This document shows, piece by piece, positions 8,754-17,927 of a DNA stretch of 64,000 nucleotides. The stretch covers positions 248,001 through 312,000 of the forward strand of contig NZ_LOKX01000012.1 of the NCBI RefSeq assembly GCF_002211285.1, written 5' to 3'. The position numbers and the translations under genes are program-made. Within the stretch, counting starts at the first letter, position 1. Every line of letters begins with the position of its first letter. The notes beneath the pieces are model-generated. The model was not told where the DNA came from. It saw nothing but the letters and a program-made list of their open reading frames with translations, and searched no databases. The stretch is from Rhizobium sp. R635. Its GTDB lineage: Bacteria; Pseudomonadota; Alphaproteobacteria; Rhizobiales; Rhizobiaceae.

Positions 8754-8805
8754 TCAACATCCCCATAGCGGGCCGCTCTTTCTGTGAAATCGGCGCACGA
8801 TTCCT

Positions 8806-8829
8806 GTCCTCTCGCTCGGTGGCGAGGAC
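8806..8829 (-). promoter_or_regulatory. intercistronic stem-loop
   Basis: In the 95-base gap between the second permease gene and the DAO-family gene, GTCC-TC-TCGC pairs with GCGA-GGAC around a six-base loop, giving an eight-pair stem with a two-base bulge. There is no T-run after it, so it may stabilise or partly separate the transporter and enzyme parts of the mRNA rather than end transcription. Confidence 0.35.
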
Positions 8830-8848
8830 GATCAGGCCGTTGCCGCGC

Positions 8849-9658
8849 CTACTTTTTGCCGATCAAAACCTTGTCCAATCCCACCACGCGGTCGAGAACG
8901 AACATGAGGAGCATTGTTCCAACGATCATTACCGTCGACACCGAAGTGGTGACCGGATCCGTGAGCATCGAAACCCGATGATAAAGTGCTACCGGAAGAG
9001 TGGTCGTACCCGGTGTCGCGACGAAGATCGTCATAGTGACTTCGTCAAAGCTCTGGATGAACGCCAAGACCCAGCCTCCGACCACGCCGGGCAGGATCAG
9101 CGGAAACAGGATCCGGCGGAATGAAATCCATCGTGTGGCACCCAGCGACCTGGCGGCAAGCTCCGCATCGCGGTCCAGGCCGATAACGGCGGAAAGGGTA
9201 AGCCGGAGAGAAAAGGGCACCACGATCAGCGCATGAACGAGAAGCAATGCCGCGAAGGAACCGGTCCATGCCATGACGGAAAAGAAGCGGAGAAAGGCAA
9301 CGCCAAGGACAACATGAGGGATCATGAGAGGCGACAGGAGCAAGGCGGTCAGCGCGTCGCGTCCGATGAACCGATACCGGGCAATTGCGATCGCCGCAGG
9401 AATCGCGACCGCAGTTGCCAAAGTTGCAGATCCCAAAGCGAGCCATATCGACAGCCAGAAGGCGCTCACAAGCTCAGGAGCGTCGAATATGGCGCGATAC
9501 CACCTCAAGGAGGCGCCATCGAAGGGCATCGAAATGAAGCCTTTGTCGGAAAAGGAAACCAAAACGATTACCGCCAAAGGAGCAATGATGAACGCTGTAA
9601 ACAGCGTGTGGAATACCAGGGCCGCCGGCCCGTTCTGGCCAATGCCACGGTTACTCAT
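8849..9658 (-). CDS. ABC transporter permease (PotC-like)
   Basis: A 269-residue inner-membrane permease with six hydrophobic segments. The coupling (EAA) loop reads A-A-R-S-L-G-A-T-R-W-I-S-F-R-R-I-L-F-P-L, as in the PotC/MotC-type group. The C-terminal half has the F-D-E-V-T-M-T-I-F block typical of polyamine- and opine-type importers. Its ATG overlaps the stop of the preceding permease gene by four bases (ATGA). Works with the permease, ATPase and binding protein encoded upstream on the same strand. Confidence 0.9.
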   Translation of the reverse strand: MSNRGIGQNGPAALVFHTLFTAFIIAPLAVIVLVSFSDKGFISMPFDGASLRWYRAIFDAPELVSAFWLSIWLALGSATLATAVAIPAAIAIARYRFIGRDALTALLLSPLMIPHVVLGVAFLRFFSVMAWTGSFAALLLVHALIVVPFSLRLTLSAVIGLDRDAELAARSLGATRWISFRRILFPLILPGVVGGWVLAFIQSFDEVTMTIFVATPGTTTLPVALYHRVSMLTDPVTTSVSTVMIVGTMLLMFVLDRVVGLDKVLIGKK

Positions 9659-10524
9659 GAGAACACCTGCTTGAATTTGCGCTCGATCAGGCGATTGCTT
9701 CCGACCACCACGAACACGATCCCGAAGAGCAGCAGGACCGCAACAGCAGCGCCAAGCGGCCAGTTCAGCGAACTCAGAAACTCGTCGTAGATTGCGGTGG
9801 TCACGACCTTCACCCTCCTGCCGCCAATCAGCGCCGGCGTTGCGAAAGCCGATGCGGACAAGGTGAAAACGATGATGGCTCCGGACAGAATGCCCGGCAT
9901 CAGTTGGGGAAGGATGATGCGACGGAACGTTGTCAGAGGCCCGGCACCGAGCGAACGAGCAGCATTGGCGACCTGGTCGTCGAGCTTCTGCAGCGTGCTC
10001 CAGACCGCGATGACCATGAACGGCAGCATCACATGCGTCAGCACGATGACAACGCCCGTCATCGAAAACATCAGCTGAACCGGCTTCTGTACGAGGCCAA
10101 GCGAAACCAGCGACGCGTTGATGAATCCTTCACGGCCAAGAATGATTGACCAGCCAAGGGTGCGAACCACCACCGAGATCAGCAAGGGTCCCAGGATGAC
10201 AACGAAAAAGGCGCCCTGCCAAAACGGCCGCATCCTGGCCAGGATCAGTGTTTCCGGCACACCGAGGACAATGCAAAGGACTGTCACGCCGAGGGACATC
10301 AGCGCGGTGCGCAGGAAGAGCTCATAGTAATAGCTGTCCGACAGGACCTCGAGGTAATTGCTCAAGGTGTATTCAGGCAATGTTCCACGCGCCGAATCAA
10401 ATGCGTTGAACGACAGCATCGCCGTCAGCGCCATAGGAACAACGAGAAGTCCTAAAAACAAGACGAGTGCCGGTGACGATAGAAACCATTGCCGACCATT
10501 GCCGCGTGTACTTATCTCAGCCAT
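9655..10524 (-). CDS. ABC transporter permease (PotB-like)
   Basis: A 289-residue permease with six membrane segments and the EAA loop A-A-R-S-L-G-A-G-P-L-T-T-F-R-R-I-I-L-P. The ATG at 10524 is chosen because GGAGG lies seven bases upstream of it and it overlaps the ATPase gene by only eight bases; a start at 10581 would overlap far more. Together with the PotC-like protein it forms the membrane channel of a polyamine/opine-type importer. Confidence 0.9.
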   Translation of the reverse strand: MAEISTRGNGRQWFLSSPALVLFLGLLVVPMALTAMLSFNAFDSARGTLPEYTLSNYLEVLSDSYYYELFLRTALMSLGVTVLCIVLGVPETLILARMRPFWQGAFFVVILGPLLISVVVRTLGWSIILGREGFINASLVSLGLVQKPVQLMFSMTGVVIVLTHVMLPFMVIAVWSTLQKLDDQVANAARSLGAGPLTTFRRIILPQLMPGILSGAIIVFTLSASAFATPALIGGRRVKVVTTAIYDEFLSSLNWPLGAAVAVLLLFGIVFVVVGSNRLIERKFKQVFS

Positions 10525-11587
10525 TGGCGGCCTCCGATGCGACACATTGCAAGTCGCCGTCATTCCAAGTGATCCCGACAACCTCGCCTTCCTCAGGCTG
10601 TGGAGTTCCGATATTGACTACGCTGAGGCGCAGATTTCCAAGATCGCTTTCGATTTCATAGAACCACACGCCCCCCAGAAACAGGCGCGTGACGATCGTT
10701 CCTTTGACCCTGCAGCTATCGGCAGGACAAATGCGGAGCCGCTCAGGTCGAATGAAAAGCTTGATCTGCCGGTCGTTGTGACCTCCGCTGGTCTTGGCCT
10801 GCAAGACCGCCGAGCCGACCCGAACCCTGGCGATCTCCCCTTGCACCGAGGTGATATCCCCGACAATGACGTTCGTCTGCCCGAGAAACTTAAACGCGAA
10901 TTCAGAGGTGGGACGATCGTAGATTTCCTGGGGAGTACCGAGCTCGGCAATTCCCCCGTTGGCCATGACCGCGATCCTGTCGCTCATCGTCATGGCTTCG
11001 ACTTGATCGTGCGTCACGAGAATTGTCGTGATTCCCAAGCGCCGTTGCAGGGCTCGGAGTTCGACATGCATCTCGCCGCGCAGTTTGGCGTCGAGGTTGG
11101 ACATCGGCTCATCCAGCAGGAGGACACGTGGACGGATCGCCAGCACGCGAGCGATGGCAACGCGCTGGCGTTGCCCGCCCGACAACTCGCCCGGATAGCG
11201 CTTTTCGAGACCGGACAACCGGACCATGGACAAAGCTTCCGCGATGCGGTCCTCTAGCTGGGGCCGCTTCATTTTCCGCATCTCAAGACCGAAGCCGACA
11301 TTTTGCGCGACGGTCATATGGGGAAACAGGGCGTAACTCTGAAAGACAACTCCCATGTCACGTTTTTCAGGCGCGGCATGCGTGATGTCCTGACCATCCA
11401 CCAGAACGGCGCCGGCGGTCGGAGGTACGAACCCCGCGACCATCTGCAACGTGGTGGTTTTACCACACCCGGAGGAGCCGAGCAGCGATAGGAATTCTCC
11501 GCTTTCGACCTCAAGATCAACCTTGCGGACGGCATGGATGTCGCCCGCATAGGTTTTTGAAAGTCCGCGAATAGACAATGTAGTCAT
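10517..11587 (-). CDS. ABC transporter ATP-binding protein (PotA-like)
   Basis: A 356-residue ATPase. Walker A is G-S-S-G-C-G-K-T-T, the signature is [13 protein letters not shown] and Walker B is V-L-L-L-D-E-P-M-S-N-L-D. The last 120 residues form a TOBE-type regulatory domain (F-I-R-P-E-R-L). The start at 11587 is preferred to 11620, since homologues begin just before the T-L-S-I-R-G-L strand. It energises the PotBC-like permeases encoded downstream. Confidence 0.9.
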   Translation of the reverse strand: MTTLSIRGLSKTYAGDIHAVRKVDLEVESGEFLSLLGSSGCGKTTTLQMVAGFVPPTAGAVLVDGQDITHAAPEKRDMGVVFQSYALFPHMTVAQNVGFGLEMRKMKRPQLEDRIAEALSMVRLSGLEKRYPGELSGGQRQRVAIARVLAIRPRVLLLDEPMSNLDAKLRGEMHVELRALQRRLGITTILVTHDQVEAMTMSDRIAVMANGGIAELGTPQEIYDRPTSEFAFKFLGQTNVIVGDITSVQGEIARVRVGSAVLQAKTSGGHNDRQIKLFIRPERLRICPADSCRVKGTIVTRLFLGGVWFYEIESDLGNLRLSVVNIGTPQPEEGEVVGITWNDGDLQCVASEAANG

Positions 11588-11632
11588 CGGATAAAGCTCA
11601 ATCGTTGGCGTTACGGTCAAAGCGCGTCGCGC

Positions 11633-12667
11633 TTACTTTTCGACCGTCCGCGTCCACTCCTTCGTCCAGTCGGCGCGCTTCTGATTGATTGTCGTCCAGT
11701 CAACGGCAACGAGCTTCGACAGCCGCTCCTCGCCGTAAGGCACGGCCGCGGCAAGTTCATCGGTGAGTTTCGTCTGACGATTTGTTGGTCCATAGCCTTG
11801 CGTTGCAAACTTCGCTTGAATGTCCGGCGACGCCAGGTATTGCAGGAGCGCTTGTGACGCCTCCGGAAGCTTCCCACCGGCGACGGCACAGGCGGAGATC
11901 ACGATTGCCGGGGCACCTTCCTTGGGGTAGACGAACTCAGCCGGGAACCCGGTGCTCTTCAGCGCCACCGATCGGCCGCTTCCCCAGACCGCGACATCGA
12001 TGTCGCCGTTCTGAAACATCTGTGCGAGCTGCGCATTCGATGACGACCAACTCAAAACGTTCGGCGCCAGTTTCTCGCGGATCGCGTCAAATCCCGGCTC
12101 GATATCCGTTTCGCCGCCGCCGTTCATTCGAGCGAATATGACCAGGGTGTTGAGACCGTAGGTTCCGGAAATGGGGTTGGAAGCAAGCCGTTGAGCGAAT
12201 TTCGGATCAGTAAGATCGTTCCAGGAGGTGGGGGCCGGCCAGCCGTTCTTCTCGAAAGCCTGCTTGTTGTAGGTGATGCCGGTGGCCACTAAACCGAGCC
12301 CGATCGCCCGGCCGTCGAAAGTTGCAATACTTGCGAGATCGTAGACATCCTTGTAGACCGGCGCGTCCGAAACCTTGTCGCACAGACCGAACTGGATCGC
12401 CTGGTGCATCGGGCCATCATCGACCATCGCAACGTTGATTTCTTGGTTGCCTTTCTGCGCTTGTAACTTCGCAATGGTTTCGCTGGAGTTTCCGGGGACA
12501 TAGACAATCTTGACATTATGCTTCGCTTCGAACGACGGAGAAATCTCCTTCTCGAACATCGTTTGGAAGTCACCGGAATAGCCGGCGAAATACAGCGTAT
12601 CCTGCGCTAACGCGGGCGAGCTCAATGCGGTTGCTGCAAGCAAGCAAAGCGTATTCATTTTCATCAT
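11633..12667 (-). CDS. ABC transporter substrate-binding protein (PotD/Fbp-like, family 1)
   Basis: About 344 residues, beginning with a Sec signal peptide (M-M-K-M-N-T-L-C-L-L-A-A-T-A-L-S-S, cleavage likely after A-L-A). The mature protein has the PotD-like start L-Y-F-A-G-Y-S-G. The ATG pair at 12667/12664 follows AAGGGGAA, a strong ribosome site; a longer open frame upstream is rejected. It is first in the transporter operon, and its promoter must lie in the 334-base gap upstream. PotD-type proteins bind polyamines, and relatives bind opines such as mannopine; the ligand here is not known. Confidence 0.9.
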   Translation of the reverse strand: MMKMNTLCLLAATALSSPALAQDTLYFAGYSGDFQTMFEKEISPSFEAKHNVKIVYVPGNSSETIAKLQAQKGNQEINVAMVDDGPMHQAIQFGLCDKVSDAPVYKDVYDLASIATFDGRAIGLGLVATGITYNKQAFEKNGWPAPTSWNDLTDPKFAQRLASNPISGTYGLNTLVIFARMNGGGETDIEPGFDAIREKLAPNVLSWSSSNAQLAQMFQNGDIDVAVWGSGRSVALKSTGFPAEFVYPKEGAPAIVISACAVAGGKLPEASQALLQYLASPDIQAKFATQGYGPTNRQTKLTDELAAAVPYGEERLSKLVAVDWTTINQKRADWTKEWTRTVEK

Positions 12668-13001
12668 CGTTCCCCTTGTTTGTTTCGGGCGGTCCGCTTG
12701 TGAGCGGTCGGTCCGCTCTCGCCTTTCGGCCTGACGGATACGCACGGTAGGAGCGGAAGGGGAGTGAAGCAAATAGAAATACGACAAGGGGTTATGCGTT
12801 TTTGATATATCGATGAAGCAAAAATTCCGTATCTCGCCACTACAATACCGGCGATATCGACCTGAATGCTCGCTGCGGTATGTCTCTGTTGTATCCGGCG
12901 CTTGGCCGGTTGCTTATATTGGTGCGGCTTTTCTACCGTCTGCGAACGAGAGCTCTGACGCCTATCGCGGCCTAAAGTTCACTTCTGGGCGCAGCTCCCA
13001 T
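12668..13001. promoter_or_regulatory. promoter region of the transport/oxidase operon
   Basis: This 334-base stretch separates the LysR gene from the binding-protein gene; both are read on the minus strand. It is more AT-rich near 12800-12830, with an eight-base palindrome GATATATC at 12804-12811. No gene is recognised. The operon promoter and the LysR binding site are expected here, but I cannot fix the -35 and -10 boxes. Confidence 0.45.
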
Positions 13002-13916
13002 TCAAGGCAATGACGAGCCGGTCAGCAGGTGCTTGTCATCGCGCAATACGAGCTTGAGCGTGTCGACGAAGCTGGCAATGAGCCGATCTTCCGGGCGGCC
13101 TTTCGGATAGATCAGATATCCAAAATGCTTTATCGCAGGACGGAACGGCCGGGTTACGATATCTGTGTGCCGGTAGTCCAGAGCGGCCAACGGGTTCACT
13201 ATGGCGATACCGAGCCCTTGAGCAACAAGCGAGCACGTGATCGAACTGTACGAGGTCTCCAAGTTGATCGTGCGGCTTATCCCAGCCTCTTCAAAAATCG
13301 CGTCGACAGCTGAATAACCGGATTCGTTGCGCGGAAACGAGATGTATGGCTCGTCAGCAATATCGCTTGGCCCCAGGGATGTCTTGGCCGCAAGGTGATG
13401 TCCCTTCGGCATCACACAGACGGCGTCAATCTCGTACAGAACCTCGCTTTCAAGCGCGTAAGCTGCGTTGAGTTGAGAGACAATTCCAATGTCGCAAATC
13501 TGATCATCCACCCATTCGGTGATCGCAGATGAGTGACCGGTATGGATCGATATGCTTACCTCGGGATATTGCTCGGCAAAGCGTTTGACCGTTCGAGGAA
13601 CCAGACCGAGCGCGATCAACTGGATCGCGGCGATAGTGAGAGAACCGCCGCTAAACCTGCGGATTCTTCTCGCCGCCTCCTCAAGGTGCCGCAAACCCGC
13701 AAAACTGCGCTGCACTTCTTTGAAGAACGAAAGTCCGTCGCTGGTAGGGACAAGCTTGCCGGGCAAGCGCTCGAACAGCTGCAGACCGCTGATTTTCTCG
13801 AGCTGAGCAATCGACCTGCTCACGTTGGGTTGAGACGTGTGCAGGATTTCCGCCGCGGCCGTGGTCGAGCCTGAAAGCATGACCGCCCGAAATGCTTCAA
13901 CGTGAGAAAATCGCAT
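13002..13916 (-). CDS. LysR-family transcriptional regulator
   Basis: A 304-residue LysR-type regulator. The N-terminal winged helix-turn-helix has F-R-A-V-M-L-S-G-S-T-T-A-A-A-E-I-L-H-T-S-Q-P-N-V-S-R in two parts, followed by the L-E-x-x-x-G-L-Q-L-F-E-R block. The rest is the two-lobe effector domain. The start at 13916 is chosen because the helix-turn-helix begins ten residues later; a frame to 13988 is longer than usual. It lies directly upstream of, and on the same strand as, the importer and flavoenzyme operon, so it probably controls that operon. It may also act on the divergent aldolase operon at 14317. Confidence 0.92.
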   Translation of the reverse strand: MRFSHVEAFRAVMLSGSTTAAAEILHTSQPNVSRSIAQLEKISGLQLFERLPGKLVPTSDGLSFFKEVQRSFAGLRHLEEAARRIRRFSGGSLTIAAIQLIALGLVPRTVKRFAEQYPEVSISIHTGHSSAITEWVDDQICDIGIVSQLNAAYALESEVLYEIDAVCVMPKGHHLAAKTSLGPSDIADEPYISFPRNESGYSAVDAIFEEAGISRTINLETSYSSITCSLVAQGLGIAIVNPLAALDYRHTDIVTRPFRPAIKHFGYLIYPKGRPEDRLIASFVDTLKLVLRDDKHLLTGSSLP

Positions 13917-14240
13917 GACGCCGATCCATCTTTTTTCGGTTGGCTGCCGAGATCTACAAGCCGGCAGGATTACACCAATCAGCCACATTGTATGGAAACA
14001 AGCTAGCTCGCCCTCATTCGTTGATTACGACGAGGAACACTTCGCCACTGTTTGCAAAGTTGGAGCTCCGGACGGTCGGCCGGGGAGTGCGCTGTTTCGC
14101 GTGAGACCCGGCAGGCGCTGTCGACGCGTCTGTCCGGTGCCGCTGTCGTCCGTGACGGCCTACTGGCCATCGCACGCTCGAGGAGCATTCGCAATAAATC
14201 GATAAGTGACGCGATGTGGCGCACTTGCTTTCAATGCGAG
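13917..14240. other. divergent intergenic region
   Basis: A 324-base gap upstream of both the LysR gene (minus) and the aldolase operon (plus). Short open frames on both strands here have no recognisable family. Regulatory sites are expected but only the plus-strand promoter at 14241 looks readable. Confidence 0.4.
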
Positions 14241-14269
14241 TTGACACATAAAGCCGACTGCTGAAGAAT
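14241..14269 (+). promoter_or_regulatory. candidate sigma-70 promoter of the aldolase/Dpp operon
   Basis: TTGACA at 14241-14246, a 17-base spacer, then AAGAAT at 14264-14269. An inverted pair ATTTCA (14268-14273) and TGAAAT (14299-14304) lies over and after the -10 box and could be an operator. The gene starts at 14317 behind AAGGA. The -35 box is perfect; the -10 is two changes from consensus. Confidence 0.5.
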
Positions 14270-14316
14270 TTCATTGTGCGAATGTTGCTTTCATTCAGTG
14301 AAATAAGGAAAGAATC

Positions 14317-15198
14317 ATGACGAGACAAACGCTACGCAAGGAAGAGATTAGCGGCGTCATACCGCCACTCGTTTCGACGTTCGCGGCGGACGGAAGCTTG
14401 GATCTCGAGCTTTTCCGAAACGAGTTGCGCTTCATGGAGAGTGTTGGTGTCACATTGGCTGTCGTTGGAGGCAGTACAGGGTCGGGAGATGAGTTGTCCG
14501 CTGATGAGCTGGAGCAGCTTGTCTCGGAGGCGGTGCAGAACAGCTCCATTCGCATTATCGCCGGCGTGATCACAACAACAACGAAGGATGCGATCCTGCG
14601 CGGCCAGAAGGCAAAAGAGGCAGGGGCGAGCGCCCTGATGGTCGGCCCGCCGATTTATACGACGCCGTCGCAGGAGGGTCTCGAGGCGTTTGTCCGAGAT
14701 ATCCACGACGCGACGCAAATGCCGATCATTTTCTACAATCACTTTTTCAGCCCTCCTTCGGTCATGCAGCGCATCGCCAAGCTTCCTGGTGTGATTTGCG
14801 TAAAGGAGGTCGCGCTTGAGCCGGTCGCTGAGCTCGTTCAGACAGTTGGCGACCGAGTTGCGATTGCTGCCGGCGCGGATAGTGTGAACATTGCAAGTTT
14901 CCTATTGGGCGCTGACGCGTCGATTTCCGGCGTAAACACTGTGATCCCGAAAGAGTACGGGGAAATCTACCGAGCTCACGTCGAAGGCGATTACAGACGG
15001 GGCAGAGAATTGACCGAGAAAATCGCGCCTCTTGCGCGAGAGATGATCAAGCCGGCCAACTTTCCCGCACGTGTGAAGTTCGCGATCAATCTCCTGGGTC
15101 GTCGGGTGGGCGAACCGCGGAAGCCCAGCGGCGATCTGGCCAGAGAAGATCAAGAAAATATCCGCGCTGCGCTGCGCCACGCAGGTCTTATCGCATAG
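14317..15198 (+). CDS. dihydrodipicolinate synthase/N-acetylneuraminate lyase-family protein
   Basis: A 293-residue TIM-barrel Schiff-base aldolase family member. The G-G-S-T-G-S-G-D-E loop replaces the usual G-T-T-G-E, the catalytic Tyr is in F-Y-N-H, and the Schiff-base Lys is in I-C-V-K-E. Family members cleave or form 2-keto acids (DapA, NanA, keto-deoxy sugar acid dehydratases and aldolases, pyrroline-hydroxycarboxylate deaminase). The ribosome site AAGGA precedes the ATG. It leads an operon with a Dpp-type importer, IclR and a Gfo/Idh/MocA protein, so a sugar-acid or imino-acid catabolic role is likelier than lysine synthesis. Confidence 0.88.
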   Translation: MTRQTLRKEEISGVIPPLVSTFAADGSLDLELFRNELRFMESVGVTLAVVGGSTGSGDELSADELEQLVSEAVQNSSIRIIAGVITTTTKDAILRGQKAKEAGASALMVGPPIYTTPSQEGLEAFVRDIHDATQMPIIFYNHFFSPPSVMQRIAKLPGVICVKEVALEPVAELVQTVGDRVAIAAGADSVNIASFLLGADASISGVNTVIPKEYGEIYRAHVEGDYRRGRELTEKIAPLAREMIKPANFPARVKFAINLLGRRVGEPRKPSGDLAREDQENIRAALRHAGLIA

Positions 15199-15289
15199 CT
15201 CAAAGACCTTCCGAGGTGTCGGATCATCTTTTCCAGCTTTCGGCACCTCATCCGCTTGCCGTTACAAACACAAAAAGGGAGCAGCTGTC

Positions 15290-16870
15290 ATGAAAGAGAA
15301 GAGCACCAACATCTTTACATCGGCGACAATGCCGCGACGCAATTTCCTCAAGGCGGGACTGGCCGTCGGGTCTTGCATCGCACTAAACCCAGCCATTGTC
15401 GATCGAGCGCTTGCCGATGAGCCGGCCCGCGGGGGTATTCTGAGAGTGGGTCTGGGCGCAGCAGGGGCCAAGTCATCGCTGAACCCGTTTATTTCGACGG
15501 GAGACATGGATTTTGCCGTCGCACAATCGATCTTCGACCGGTTGACCGATTTCGACGGCAACGGAAACATCTACAACAGCCTGGCGGAGGACTTCAGTCA
15601 CAACAAGGAAGGCAACATTTGGAAAATCCGAATTCGCAGCGGCGTTGTCTGGCATGATGGGACGCCATTCTCTGCGAAAGACGTAGTCTACTCGCTGCAG
15701 TACATGCTGACGCCGGAAAACAAGGCGGACGGCTACACCAACCTTTCAACCTTGATGAAGCCGTCGAACGTTCGGGCGCTCGACGATAGCACGGTTGAAG
15801 TCTCGCTCGCCAAACCCTACGCGCTTCTGCCCCAGGTTCTCGGCAGCAAAGTGATGTTTCTGGTGAAGGATGGCACGAAGGACTTCAACCAGCCTATCGG
15901 GACCGGGCCCTTTAAATTTGTCGAGTGGAGCCAAGGTCAACGGGTGACCCTGAAGCGCAATGACGCCTTCCGGAAAGCGGGAATGCCCTATCTCGATGGT
16001 GTCGAGTTCATAGCAATCAATGACCCGACGGCACGAATGAACGCGCTGATTGCCGATCAGGTCGATGTTGTTGCACAACTCGATGGCAATCTTGCTCGTA
16101 TCATCGAGGCAAACCCAGCGATGGCTTTGCTGCGGTCACAGAGCGCCGCCACTACAGACCAATTCATGATGGTGGCGCAGAAGCCGTTCACCGATGTCCG
16201 AGTACGCCAGGCGATGCGGTTTCTTGTCGATCGCGAGCAGCTGGTGACCAACGCGTTGGCCGGTTATGGCAGGGTTGGCAACGATCTTCATTGCATAACG
16301 GATCCCGATTACGCTTCTGCGCTGCCGCAGCGACAGCACGATCCGGATCAGGCCCGCGCGCTCCTGAAAAAAGCAGGATACGACAATGATCTATCGTTTG
16401 AGCTCTACACCTCGGACGCGGCGCCAGGAATGCTGGCATCCGCGACCCTTATCGCGAACCAGGCAAAACAGGCTGGCGTGAAAATCGACCTGAGTGTTGT
16501 CCCGCCGGACAGCTATTACTCCGGACCGAAATTCAAGAAGACCGCCATGGCCAGCTCTGACTGGGGACAACACACGATCGAGTCGGTGTTTGGACAGGCA
16601 TATGCCCGCGGTGCCTATTGGAACGAACCGGATTGGACCAACGACACGTTTGACAAGTGGGTTTCCATGGCTCGCACCACGTTCGATCCATCTCAGCGGA
16701 AGGAGTACCTCTTCGAGGCGCAAAAGATCATCTGGGAAGATGGCGGCTATATCATCTGGGGCTTTAGAGACCTCCTGGACGCCGCGAACGTCCGCGTAAA
16801 GGGGCTTCTTCCCTCCAGCCAGCGTAATCTTGGCTATTACCGCTTCGAAGGGATTTCCCTGCAAGCCTAG
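15290..16870 (+). CDS. ABC transporter substrate-binding protein, family 5 (DppA/OppA-like)
   Basis: A 526-residue periplasmic binding protein. The start has a twin-Arg-like signal (P-R-R-N-F-L-K-A-G-L-A-V-G) ending near A-L-A-D-E. The family landmark W-K-I-R-I-R-S-G-V-x-W-H-D-G-T-P-F lies near residue 110-130. GGGAG precedes the ATG. Members bind peptides, opines, oligosaccharides or nickel; the ligand here is unknown. It is followed by two permeases and a fused ATPase. Confidence 0.92.
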   Translation: MKEKSTNIFTSATMPRRNFLKAGLAVGSCIALNPAIVDRALADEPARGGILRVGLGAAGAKSSLNPFISTGDMDFAVAQSIFDRLTDFDGNGNIYNSLAEDFSHNKEGNIWKIRIRSGVVWHDGTPFSAKDVVYSLQYMLTPENKADGYTNLSTLMKPSNVRALDDSTVEVSLAKPYALLPQVLGSKVMFLVKDGTKDFNQPIGTGPFKFVEWSQGQRVTLKRNDAFRKAGMPYLDGVEFIAINDPTARMNALIADQVDVVAQLDGNLARIIEANPAMALLRSQSAATTDQFMMVAQKPFTDVRVRQAMRFLVDREQLVTNALAGYGRVGNDLHCITDPDYASALPQRQHDPDQARALLKKAGYDNDLSFELYTSDAAPGMLASATLIANQAKQAGVKIDLSVVPPDSYYSGPKFKKTAMASSDWGQHTIESVFGQAYARGAYWNEPDWTNDTFDKWVSMARTTFDPSQRKEYLFEAQKIIWEDGGYIIWGFRDLLDAANVRVKGLLPSSQRNLGYYRFEGISLQA

Positions 16871-16892
16871 TCAGCTTTTGCCTTGCCTACGA

Positions 16893-16919
16893 TGCTCCGC
16901 CTGGCGATGAGGCGGAGCA
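16893..16919 (+). promoter_or_regulatory. stem-loop between binding-protein and permease genes
   Basis: TGCTCCGCC (16893-16901) and GGCGGAGCA (16911-16919) form a perfect nine-pair stem with a nine-base loop. It lies in the 68-base gap after the binding-protein gene. No T-run follows, so it is probably an mRNA-stabilising or attenuating hairpin that lets the binding protein be made in excess of the permeases. Confidence 0.6.
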
Positions 16920-16938
16920 CCAAAAGAAGGGAACACGG

Positions 16939-17910
16939 ATGATTATTGCACGCTTTTCCAAGCTGCTGATCGGAAGACTGGCGCTTTCGATTCTGACACT
17001 GGTAGCTGTCTCGGCGGTGGTCTTCACTGCGACGCTCTACCTTCCAGGAGATCCGGCAAGGGCCGCGCTCGGCGCAAAAGCTGATCCTGCCGCCGTTGAG
17101 GCGCTGCGTGTTGAGTTCGGCTTGGACCGCCCTGCATTTTCCCAGTACGTTTCTTGGGCGACAGGCGTTGTCTCCGGAGATTTTGGAAAGTCCATTCCGT
17201 CGGGTCGTCCGGTCTGGGAGATGATCCGACCGAAGGCGATAAATACCGTGATCCTGACAGCCTCTTCGCTTCTGTTGTTGATTCCTCTGTCGTTTTTACT
17301 GGGAATCGCAGCAGCGATATGGAAGGATCGATTTCCTGACCACATCATCACCGTCCCGACCATAGTCCTCGTGGCGCTGCCGGAATTCGTTGTCGGCACT
17401 GTGCTGATCGTTGTCTTCGCCGTTGGTCTACACCTGCTCCCGCCGGTATCGCTTATCCAGGGGAACAGAACGCTGCTGTCACAGTCGACCCTCTTTTTTC
17501 TGCCGGTCGTCACTCTCCTGTGCACCACGCTGGCCCAAGTCGTCCGTATGGTGCGGGCCGTCGCCATCGAGGTGCTGTCGGCAGAGTATGTATATATGGC
17601 TCGTCTCCGTGGCCTTGGCCCAGGCCGCGTGCTCATACGCCATGTCTTCCCCAACGTCGTAACCCCATCAATTCAGACCATTGCACTGAACGCGGCTTGG
17701 CTTGCAGGTGGAGTCGTCGTGACGGAGGCGGTATTTCAACTGCCCGGCATCGGCAGTGCGTTCGCAGACGCTGTCATCAACCGGGACATGCCGACAGTAT
17801 TGGCCGTGACCCTGTTGATCACGGCAACATACGTTCTGATCAATCTGATCTCTGAGATCCTGATCATGTTTCTCAACCCGCGTTTGCGGGCACAGCACGC
17901 CGTGCTTTGA
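16939..17910 (+). CDS. ABC transporter permease (DppB-like)
   Basis: A 323-residue permease with six membrane segments. The N-terminal region F-T-A-T-L-Y-L-P-G-D-P-A and the coupling loop M-A-R-L-R-G-L-G-P-G-R-V-L-I-R-H-V-F-P-N are typical of DppB/OppB. AAGGGA precedes the ATG. It pairs with the DppC-like permease encoded 17 bases downstream. Confidence 0.92.
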   Translation: MIIARFSKLLIGRLALSILTLVAVSAVVFTATLYLPGDPARAALGAKADPAAVEALRVEFGLDRPAFSQYVSWATGVVSGDFGKSIPSGRPVWEMIRPKAINTVILTASSLLLLIPLSFLLGIAAAIWKDRFPDHIITVPTIVLVALPEFVVGTVLIVVFAVGLHLLPPVSLIQGNRTLLSQSTLFFLPVVTLLCTTLAQVVRMVRAVAIEVLSAEYVYMARLRGLGPGRVLIRHVFPNVVTPSIQTIALNAAWLAGGVVVTEAVFQLPGIGSAFADAVINRDMPTVLAVTLLITATYVLINLISEILIMFLNPRLRAQHAVL

Positions 17911-17927
17911 TTTCGTGAGGAAGATCA

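Noticed and set aside
14317..15198. DapA of lysine synthesis
   Set aside because: The G-T-T-G-E loop is altered and the gene heads an importer operon with IclR, which fits catabolism.
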